A stretch of 64,000 nucleotides of DNA from Branchiibius cervicis (GTDB lineage: Bacteria; Actinomycetota; Actinomycetes; Actinomycetales; Dermatophilaceae). The notes beneath the pieces are model-generated. The model was not told where the DNA came from. It saw only the letters and a list, made by a program, of their open reading frames with translations, and made no database searches. The stretch covers positions 2,108,001-2,172,000 of the forward strand of contig NZ_JBHSWJ010000002.1 of NCBI RefSeq assembly GCF_042661605.1, in the 5' to 3' direction. The first letter of the stretch is position 1, and each line of letters starts with the position of its first letter. Position numbers and translations under genes: made by a program. Shown here in pieces: positions 42,864-50,162 of this stretch.

Positions 42864-42869
42864 GAGTGC

Positions 42870-42879
42870 ACGGTGCGAC
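42870..42879 (-). promoter_or_regulatory. GTCGCACCGT box before the whiB-like gene
   Basis: Exact box; gcactc separates it from the ATG. About 80 bases upstream resemble the regions before the 15,949 and 53,093 genes (GGTTTGTGACG, AGGCCTGG). Confidence 0.65.
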
Positions 42880-43016
42880 GCCCTTTCGCTGGTGCTCGGA
42901 GCACCGCCCAGGCCTCACGACACGAGCAAGCTCCCGTCACAAACCGTTGCGACGCGCCGACGCCGCCGCACCGCTCAAACTCGTCCCAGCGGCGTAATGG
43001 CTGAGACAGTTGGACC

Positions 43017-43982
43017 GTGACCACCGAAGCTCGGCTCCCGATCAAGGCGTTCATCAGCCACGCCACTGAGGACAAGGAGCGATTCGTCGAGCCCTTCGCG
43101 ACCGCGCTGCGCGAGAAGGGGATCGACGCCTGGGTCGATAAGTGGGAGATCAGGGCGGGCGACAGCCTCGTGCATCGGATCTTCGATGAGGGCATTCCTC
43201 GGGCCGACGCGATCGTGGTCGTCTTGTCACATGTCAGCGTTGGCAAGCCGTGGGTAACCGAAGAACTCCACGCGAGCGTCGTCAGGCGGATTACGACCGA
43301 GCGGAAGACCAGGCTCATCCCGATCGTGCTCGACGAGGATGTCGACGTGCCAAGCGCGCTGAAACACCTTCTCTGGGTGTCAGTCCCTCGTGTGGGACTC
43401 GATGGGGCAGTCCAGCAAGTGGTCAACAATCTGTACGGGGTGGATCAAAAGCCGCCGCTCGGCGCACCACCGGCCTTCGCCGCCGAGCCCGTTCATCAGA
43501 CACAGACGCCTGCCGACGAGACCGTACTGCGGTTGCTGTTCAAGCACCTGCAAGCGCACGACAGCGCGAATGCTGTCCTCTTCTCCGATGCCGTCAGGGA
43601 TCGTGCGATGGAGGCAGGTCTGACCGAACCCTCCTTCATCGAAAGCGTGCATGCCCTCGCGTCCGCCGGCCAGGTGAGCGTGACCTTCATGGCCGGGAGC
43701 ACCCGATTCATCATCAACGGAATCCCGAACGGCGCGTGGCTCGACCTCGAAGCATCGAACGGAGTGGACGTCGAAGGATTACGCACCAAGGTCCTTTCTG
43801 ATGTAGTGAACCAGGACATCCGCAAGCTCGAACCAACCACGTACGGCGCCTCGTTCCGGACAGTTCAGGCTGTGTTGCAGGCCCTGCAGTCTCAACACCT
43901 ATTGCGGTTCTCAGTCATCCGCAACAGCGAGTTGGTCGTGACTGACGTGAGTCCTCTCGCCAGGCGAGCTCTGCTCGGTTGA
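43017..43982 (+). CDS. TIR-domain protein
   Basis: A 321-residue protein. The TIR domain (about 8-145) shows KAFISHATEDKERFVEPFAT, then AWVDKWEIRAGDSLVHRIFD, VVVLSHVSVGKPWVTEEL and RLIPIVLDE. The Glu of WEIRAGD is the likely catalytic residue of bacterial TIR NADases. The C-terminal 150 residues look like winged-helix repeats (RLLFKHLQAHDSANAVLFSD, then FIESVHALASAGQVSVTFMA). A defence or effector role is inferred. GTG start; none of the backbone boxes precedes it, so it may be a later acquisition. Confidence 0.82.
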   Translation: MTTEARLPIKAFISHATEDKERFVEPFATALREKGIDAWVDKWEIRAGDSLVHRIFDEGIPRADAIVVVLSHVSVGKPWVTEELHASVVRRITTERKTRLIPIVLDEDVDVPSALKHLLWVSVPRVGLDGAVQQVVNNLYGVDQKPPLGAPPAFAAEPVHQTQTPADETVLRLLFKHLQAHDSANAVLFSDAVRDRAMEAGLTEPSFIESVHALASAGQVSVTFMAGSTRFIINGIPNGAWLDLEASNGVDVEGLRTKVLSDVVNQDIRKLEPTTYGASFRTVQAVLQALQSQHLLRFSVIRNSELVVTDVSPLARRALLG

Positions 43983-43999
43983 CGTCCACATGACCCCAA

Positions 44000-45538
44000 T
44001 CACCCGGCGGTGCGGCGCCGCCTACTCTCAACCTTCTGCACGTCCACCGGGCCCGGATGCCAACGGGCTTGGGCAATCTCCGGCGGGACCACAGCATTCC
44101 CGTCGCCGTAACGATCCGGACGGGCGAACGGCATCGACACCGGCTGCTCCAAGCCGGCCGCTTTGCGGATCGTCCACAAGTCCAGGCGGCGATTCAGTTC
44201 CGCTGCCAGCAGGTGGTCGCGCATCCAGTACGGCTGCCCCCACAACTGGTTGAACGCCAGCATCTGGTGAGCAACCTGCTCAGCATGCTGTCTGGTGGCG
44301 GGAGCCCACGGCGTCGCGGTCGGATCACCGATCCGCAGCGTGCGCCACAAGTCGCTGTCGGCTGGGGACGTGACGTGCTTGTTCAGCGCGAACACCGGCA
44401 ACGACGGAAACTGGCTGGACACCAACCCGCCGCGTGGGAACCAATCGGACCAGTCCACGTAGAACATGCGTTGCGCCACCTTCGCAGTCATCCGGTCCAT
44501 GCTGGCCGTGGCCGCGCGGGCAATCGCAGACTGCACACGCGGCACGATGCGGTCCTTGGCGGTGTTCTGCCGGGCACACACAAACACCACCGCAGTGCCC
44601 CGAGTCGGGTCCGATGCCAGGGCCTTCGCCCAGGCGTCGACCTTCTCGTCAACGTTCGCGTTCAGTCCGGTCGTCATCTCGATGGCGATCTGGAATCCGT
44701 CACGACGCACCCATAGAGCGTCGGCGGTGCGGGTCGACTCCACCGGCATGAACTCACCCACTTTGCACAGCGACTCCCCCAGCACCGCTTGCAGGTCGGT
44801 GAACTCAGCAGCGCGCAACGACAACTCGTTCAGCATGACCGCGTGCCTCTCGAACCTGGCGCCGCCGTCCGCGACGCGCCGCCCCGCAGTGACGCTCAGC
44901 CAGTCACCGAAACTCAAGTACCGACTTTGGGAATCCCAGCGCGGCATGTCGGTACGGCGCACCAGCGCCGGAACCGGATCCAGCAACCGGGCCAGCACCC
45001 CGTACTGCAGGAGGTCCGCTGCGATCAGATTCTTGACCCGCTTCGGGAGATAGTCGCCGCGGTGCCCGGTCGCATCAGGGTCGCCGGTGAAGGCCGCCAA
45101 CTGTTCCGTCGTCAACGTGCGCCACATCATGGTCGCCGCAACCATCCGGGCGCGCAGCAACCCGTTCGGTGCGCTCGGCGAAAACAACGAGTGCGGCTGC
45201 GGCGGCTTCAACAGCGCCGGGTCGACGGTCGTCCGGTGCATCCGGCCGTCCTGGATGAGCCGGGTGATTTCGCGCCGCTGCGCCCAAGCCGCCGTCGCGG
45301 GGCCGTTCCACATGCCCGACCACAGCGGCTCCGTGCGATACGCCGACCGGTGAGCCTTCGGTGCGCGGCTACGCATAGAGGTCAACGGCACGTACGGGCC
45401 GAACTGACCAGGCATGCCGCGCTCGGTCAGATGCTTGTTCGCCCGCGGCTCGAACCGAGTGATGCTCGGGTCGTCGTCGGCCGGCGCGTACACGTCCTTG
45501 AACCCGTGCGGCTGCGGCCGCCACCAGCCTGCCATCAC
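44000..45538 (-). CDS. Replic_Relax-like protein
   Basis: A 512-residue protein. A winged-helix region (MMWRTLTTEQLAAFTGDPDA, then VKNLIAADLLQYGVLARLLD) precedes a beta-rich nuclease-like part with ADALWVRRDGFQIAIEMTTG, then EKVDAWAKALASDP and TAVVFVCARQ, the pattern of the replication-relaxation family (Replic_Relax), which often sits by coupling-protein genes on actinobacterial plasmids. It may recognise oriT and start DNA processing. GTGA overlap with the coupling protein gene. Confidence 0.6.
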   Translation of the reverse strand: MMAGWWRPQPHGFKDVYAPADDDPSITRFEPRANKHLTERGMPGQFGPYVPLTSMRSRAPKAHRSAYRTEPLWSGMWNGPATAAWAQRREITRLIQDGRMHRTTVDPALLKPPQPHSLFSPSAPNGLLRARMVAATMMWRTLTTEQLAAFTGDPDATGHRGDYLPKRVKNLIAADLLQYGVLARLLDPVPALVRRTDMPRWDSQSRYLSFGDWLSVTAGRRVADGGARFERHAVMLNELSLRAAEFTDLQAVLGESLCKVGEFMPVESTRTADALWVRRDGFQIAIEMTTGLNANVDEKVDAWAKALASDPTRGTAVVFVCARQNTAKDRIVPRVQSAIARAATASMDRMTAKVAQRMFYVDWSDWFPRGGLVSSQFPSLPVFALNKHVTSPADSDLWRTLRIGDPTATPWAPATRQHAEQVAHQMLAFNQLWGQPYWMRDHLLAAELNRRLDLWTIRKAAGLEQPVSMPFARPDRYGDGNAVVPPEIAQARWHPGPVDVQKVESRRRRTAG

Positions 45539-48087
45539 CAGTCCTGCGGATCGTTCGGGATCGGCCGGTTAAACCGGTCAGGACTGAAACGGTCCGGTTC
45601 GTACGGTGCAGCCACAGACTCGGCAGCCACCGGCACACCGACAGTCGAGTCGTCACGCACATCAACAACCGAAACTGCGCGTTGCACACCCGGCCTCACC
45701 CAGCCCCGGAGCACCGGGACGCGCTCATCCACATCGCCAACGCCCTCGCCAGGGGCCGCTTGTTGATCGGTCAGGAACCGCGCCCAGTCTCCCCTCATTT
45801 CCCAGTCGCCTATACCGATCAGGCACGGCGACTGGCGGACACCGTCGACCCTGGTACGCAGCACCGCGTAGTAGAGCGGGATGGCGGCGATGTCAGCGCC
45901 GGTGAAGTCCGAGCCGTCCAGCGTCAGGTCCGCCACGGCACTCTTGACGATCTCGGGGTTGTCCTGCCCGAACCACAGCATCGTGGCGAACCCCAGCAGC
46001 GAGCTGCGCACACGCTCGTGCAACTGCTGCGGGTACTGCGTGGCGAAGAACGGGCGCACCCCGTAGCTACGGCCCGTGTCGCGCAGCCACGTCACGGTCT
46101 CTGGGCTGGAACCGGCTAGGACCGACAACTCGTCCGCGAAGATGTTCACCTGCCGACCTTGGTCCCGCCAACCGACGCACACCCGCCCGATCGCTTCGCG
46201 CAGCAGAAACAGCAACAGGCTGCTCAGCAACTGGGTCTGCCGGTCGCTGACTTGGGTGCCGTCGGCGGCAGTGCCCAGGTTCACCACAACCGCGTCATAG
46301 TTGGTCAGGACGTCCTCCCAACTGACCCGTGCCCTGCTGGGATCCCACCACGTTTCGATCTCGGCCAACTGAGCCAACTTGTTGCGAGCCGCCTGGGACT
46401 GGGTGCGGCGGGTTGAAGCCGACACGTTCGCACCGAACAGGATCTCGGTGTACTGGGCCGCCTCCACCGCGGACTCGTCGTTCACGGCAGCCGCCCGCAC
46501 CACCGCCGCCAGTTCCGTCGCCGGGGTGTCACCGAACCCACCCAGCAGGCGGTGCGTCAACGCGATCGGGTTGCCGTGCCCGTGATCGGACAGCCACAGA
46601 GCCGCTGGAAGGACAGCGTTCAACGCTTCGATGCTGGCGTTCTCCAGAGTGCCTTCGCCAAACGCGTACCGGGCAGCCTCGATGAACCTGGCCGCCTTCT
46701 GGCTTGCGGTGCCCGGAAAAGCGAAGACGTCGATCGCCGGAGTCGAAGCGTCCGCCAGGTCGATCAACAGCATCGAGTCCGGATCACCGGTCACGCCCTG
46801 TGCCATCCGCAGGCACGCGGTCGCGCCGTCGCCCTTGTTCTCGAACACGATCACGCACGAACGGTCATCCACGATACGCCGTGCCAGAACCCAGCCCAAG
46901 CACGCGCGCATCGCCACGGACTTGCCGAAACCGGGCATGCCCAGCAGCCCAACTCCGCCGTACAGGTCATCGGCGGACAAATGGGCCGGGTTACCGTCCG
47001 CGTCAGCGCCCAACATCGGACCGATCGGAGCCCGCAAACTTGCCGGGACCAGTCGCGACGACGCCGTCGCCGGACCCGAAGCCGAACCTCCCGGCGGCAC
47101 CGCCAATCCCGTCAGCATGTGCGGCGCACACAGCAGCGCACTGCGATCCAACGGGTAGACCACCCGGGCGGTACGCGGCACGCCACCAGAGTCAGTGGCT
47201 GGTCGACGCTGGTGCTTAGCGGCCGTGCGGCGCGGTGCAGGAAAGTCCAGGCCGTCCAGCCGCGACAGCAACCGGTTACGCCCACCCAGACGCAACGCCG
47301 CGTGTGCACCCAGCGCGGCAGGAACACTCAACCCCAGCGCCAACGGCCAAGTGTCAGACACCGAGCCCAGAGCAGGAACAACCCCGGCGACTTGAGCGCC
47401 GAACACCCCGGCGCTTCCGGCACCCAGCAACCACGGCAACGAACCCGAGCCCACCACGACCGGGTCCGCGGTGATGTCCAACCCAGGCATCGCCGCGACC
47501 ACCTGGCGCAGCAGGTCGTCAGCGGTCGACCGGACTGGGGCACCCACCAGGATGCTGGTCGCCAACAGTTCCCCACCGCGCGAATAGTGCGACTCGTTGC
47601 CGCCGCGAGAACTGACCCACGTCCTATACGCCGACACTTCGGCCGGGCGAGGCGTGCGCATCGTGAATGCCACCCACGCCCCCGGAACGTTCGCGCGAGA
47701 CACCACCTTGGCTACCTCGGCCGGGTCTGCACCGGCAGCAGTGTCACGTCCAGCGACCGACTCCAGACGCACCCGCGCAGACACCAAACACGGACGATCC
47801 CCCAGCCCCGACAGCAGGTCAGGCACGTCATCGCACGGCTCGACCACAGCGTCGATCGTCGCGGCCAAGTTCGCGGCCAACGATGCGGCACCACGCCCCG
47901 CCTTCTTGTTGGTTGGCGGCGTCACCAAAAACGCGTCAAGGGTGCCGTCATCGCCGGTCACCGCGAGCAAGGTCGCCTGCTTGACCGAACGCAGCGACGA
48001 CTCGAACGCCTTGGCGCGTTGAACGTAGAGCGCAGGGTCAAGCTGCTTGGAGGCGGTCGGGCGGACCTTGAAGACGGAGACGTTCAC
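45535..48087 (-). CDS. VirD4/TraG-type coupling protein (T4CP)
   Basis: An 850-residue conjugation ATPase. The N-terminal 300 residues include two hydrophobic stretches (about 213-265) likely to anchor it. Walker A is GMPGFGKS (about 383-390), and the Walker B region reads VNIFADELSVLAG (about 650), followed by RSYGVRPFFATQYPQQL. It would bring the relaxosome to the secretion channel. The GTG start lies 5 nt after the TGGCCCATGTAGA box. It is followed by the Replic_Relax-like gene in one transcript. Confidence 0.85.
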   Translation of the reverse strand: MNVSVFKVRPTASKQLDPALYVQRAKAFESSLRSVKQATLLAVTGDDGTLDAFLVTPPTNKKAGRGAASLAANLAATIDAVVEPCDDVPDLLSGLGDRPCLVSARVRLESVAGRDTAAGADPAEVAKVVSRANVPGAWVAFTMRTPRPAEVSAYRTWVSSRGGNESHYSRGGELLATSILVGAPVRSTADDLLRQVVAAMPGLDITADPVVVGSGSLPWLLGAGSAGVFGAQVAGVVPALGSVSDTWPLALGLSVPAALGAHAALRLGGRNRLLSRLDGLDFPAPRRTAAKHQRRPATDSGGVPRTARVVYPLDRSALLCAPHMLTGLAVPPGGSASGPATASSRLVPASLRAPIGPMLGADADGNPAHLSADDLYGGVGLLGMPGFGKSVAMRACLGWVLARRIVDDRSCVIVFENKGDGATACLRMAQGVTGDPDSMLLIDLADASTPAIDVFAFPGTASQKAARFIEAARYAFGEGTLENASIEALNAVLPAALWLSDHGHGNPIALTHRLLGGFGDTPATELAAVVRAAAVNDESAVEAAQYTEILFGANVSASTRRTQSQAARNKLAQLAEIETWWDPSRARVSWEDVLTNYDAVVVNLGTAADGTQVSDRQTQLLSSLLLFLLREAIGRVCVGWRDQGRQVNIFADELSVLAGSSPETVTWLRDTGRSYGVRPFFATQYPQQLHERVRSSLLGFATMLWFGQDNPEIVKSAVADLTLDGSDFTGADIAAIPLYYAVLRTRVDGVRQSPCLIGIGDWEMRGDWARFLTDQQAAPGEGVGDVDERVPVLRGWVRPGVQRAVSVVDVRDDSTVGVPVAAESVAAPYEPDRFSPDRFNRPIPNDPQDW

Positions 48088-48092
48088 ACGTC

Positions 48093-48105
48093 TCTACATG
48101 GGCCA
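48093..48105 (-). promoter_or_regulatory. TGGCCCATGTAGA box before the coupling protein gene
   Basis: Exact 13-mer, 5 nt before the GTG at 48,087; CCCTGG lies 12 bases upstream. Confidence 0.55.
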
Positions 48106-48530
48106 GGTTGGCGGCGACCAGGGCTAAGGAACGCCCTGACCAGCAACAACGCGCAATTTTCCGGCCAATTCTGCGAGCGGCAGCAGCGAGTCCCCGGGAA
48201 ACGCCGCGACTGCGCTCGACCCCGCGTGCCTCCGGCAGGAGGGTGTTGGGTGGTGGCGTTGGTAGGTGTTGAACGGTTGTGGTGGTGGTTGCGGCGGTGT
48301 GGGTGGGGTGTGAAGCAGGGCGGTAAAGGGCGACTGAGGGTGCAACCGGGGAACAGTCAACAACAGTGGATGGCTGCGGAAGGTACTAAACGACAGTAAA
48401 CGTCAGTGAAGGTATGAATGCTGTGGTGGCGAGGTTTCAGACGCGCAAGTGGGCAGCCGAAGCAAGCGAGCGACAGCAGCAGCAGGGCAGACGTGGCGAC
48501 AGCACCGAACAACCAGACCAGACGGAAAGC

Positions 48531-48697
48531 AGAACACCGAGAAGAACAACGACCAGAACACCGAGAAGCGACCAGCAAGAACACCGAGAAGACACACGCG
48601 AAGAACACCAGCAGACCAAGCCAGCAAACGAAACATCCGAGCAGCAGGCCAAGCAAAACAGGGCACCGAGAAGACCGCCAAGAAGAACACCGAACAG
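48531..48697 (+). repeat. Degenerate 24-base tandem repeats (AGAACACCGAGAAG core)
   Basis: Copies start at 48,531, 48,555, 48,578, 48,602 (degenerate), 48,660 (AGGGCACCGAGAAG) and 48,684 (degenerate), mostly 23-24 bases apart. The strand bias (no T) and regular phase suggest iterons or a repeat-encoded hydrophilic peptide. Confidence 0.5.
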
Positions 48698-49265
48698 CAG
48701 CCAAACAAGCAGCCACACGAAAAGACCGCCGAGGCCGAAGGCCGAAGGCTCACAGCAGTCTGTTGCTGCCGGCTGGCCAGGTCGGTCGGCAGTTGCTACC
48801 GCCTACCGCCGGACGCCAACGTTGTCGGCGTCGGTCATCGAAAACAGTCGGTGACTGCAGTGAGTCCGGTGGTCAGCGCCGCGGCTTACGGCGACGGCGC
48901 TGATTGCTTCTGGACCTCCTGGGCTTACGGACCCGGCGAGCCTGTCGAGTCCTGCGTCGCAGCGCTGCACGACGTTTTCTCCTGGCGCGGTTCCAGCACC
49001 ACGCGGAGGCAGCCTGAACCGCCCAGAGAATGATGTCCGCGAGGAGGTCAACTATCAAGGGGTCGAAGAAAGTGTTTCGCACGTTAAGTCGGTGCCCGGC
49101 AGATTCGCGGATGTTGCGTATTTCGTCCTACCAATTTCGGCGGCGCGGGGTTGGCGAGTGAACCCCCGGGCCGCCGAGTTCGCTGCGCCCACATTGCGTA
49201 CCTCCGCTTTTGACACTGTGGCAATCACTGTCCGGAGGTACGAGGGTTGTATTGACAGAGGCACG

Positions 49266-49781
49266 ATGGGCGCCATGCCCGAGCAGATCGATACCCCTCC
49301 GTTGCAGGATGTTCCCGAATCAGTCGTGGCCGCACACGAAGCGGGACATGCCGTCGCGTGCATCCTGTTCGGCGGCACCTTCGACGACATCTATCTGACC
49401 CCTGAAGGAGGCGCCGTGGCGCAGGTGCGTGGCGTCTCCCGTCTAACGCCGAAGGGCTGGGTCCGTACGACGCGGGCCGGCGTGATCGGGGAGCGGCTCG
49501 CTCTAGGCAAGTCGAACCCGAACCATGGCGCTCTCGACAACTCCGTGATGTGGCGCAAGTTCGACAAGACTGACGGGGAGTGGCGAGCAGCTCTCGCCTT
49601 CGCCGACGTTGAAACGCACGAGGTCCTCGTTCGTTACGAGGACGCGCTCCGAGCAATCATCGAGATCATCACCGCAGAGCTAGCGGCTGGCTCCTCCTCG
49701 ATCCCGTTCGCCAGGATTGTTCAGGTCGCCTGGGAACACCAGGCCGCGCATGGCATTGAGTTGGAGACCGGACAGCACTAG
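49266..49781 (+). CDS. Small HEAGH-motif putative metalloprotease
   Basis: A 171-residue protein with VVAAHEAGHAVACILFGGTF near the start, the HExxH zinc motif also seen in FtsH/M41 and ImmA-like peptidases. RTTRAGVIGERLALGKSNPN and a later acidic helix with VETHEVLVRYEDAL might offer further ligands. AGAGG precedes the ATG at 49,266; an alternative ATG lies at 49,275. Possibly cuts a repressor on the element, but the target is unknown. Confidence 0.6.
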   Translation: MGAMPEQIDTPPLQDVPESVVAAHEAGHAVACILFGGTFDDIYLTPEGGAVAQVRGVSRLTPKGWVRTTRAGVIGERLALGKSNPNHGALDNSVMWRKFDKTDGEWRAALAFADVETHEVLVRYEDALRAIIEIITAELAAGSSSIPFARIVQVAWEHQAAHGIELETGQH

Positions 49782-49898
49782 CCGCCGGGCGTGCAGCTTC
49801 CGAACCGGAGGGCATGCGCCGGTCTTCGGCAGCCTGACCGTCACTGGAATCCGATTGCGCGCACGGTCGTTGCCCCTGCCAGCACCGAGTCCGGAGCC

Positions 49899-49908
49899 GT
49901 CGCACCGT
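49899..49908 (+). promoter_or_regulatory. GTCGCACCGT box upstream of the 49951 gene
   Basis: Exact box with a 42-base leader to the ATG at 49,951. Confidence 0.5.
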
Positions 49909-49950
49909 CACCTCGTCATCAGCCACATGAGCTCCAGGAAAGGAACCGTC

Positions 49951-50118
49951 ATGGCACGCAAGCCGCGCAACCCTCACGCACACGCCAACCCTCAGATGGC
50001 AGCCGCATTGCGCGACCTGCGTCGATCCGGTGCTGCGGGACTCCACGCCGATTCCCGGCAGCGCCGCAGCCGCGATCGTTCCAGCGCGCGTCGAGCAGCG
50101 ATCCGGGATTTCTCGTAA
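49951..50118 (+). CDS. Small basic protein
   Basis: A 55-residue Arg/Ala-rich protein (MARKPRNPHAHANPQMAAAL, then RRSRDRSSARRAAIRDFS). AGGAAAGGA precedes the ATG. Probably binds nucleic acid by charge; no family recognised. Confidence 0.45.
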   Translation: MARKPRNPHAHANPQMAAALRDLRRSGAAGLHADSRQRRSRDRSSARRAAIRDFS

Positions 50119-50162
50119 CGCTCGCTCAAACACGTGCGGCCTTCGCGCCGAGCGGTACGGAC

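Larger units (their letters stand above)
48088..49265. other. Noncoding region upstream of the coupling protein gene; candidate oriT
   Basis: About 1.2 kb with no gene I can support. 48,240-48,320 is G/T-rich; 48,460-48,740 is nearly free of T on the plus strand and holds the 24-base repeats. A plus frame at 48,414-48,854 (MNAVVARFQTRKWAAEASER, then Gln/Arg/Thr-rich) is open but low in complexity. 49,020-49,250 is less GC-rich and holds the promoter of the 49,266 gene. The location fits an origin of transfer. Confidence 0.4.

Noticed and set aside
48531..48697. CRISPR array
   Set aside because: Repeat cores are about 14 bases in a 24-base phase, degenerate, without unique spacers of normal length or cas1/cas2 genes nearby.
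48414..48854. Gene for a Gln/Arg-rich protein
   Set aside because: Open frame in low-complexity T-free DNA; other plus frames are open too, and no strong ribosome site is seen.
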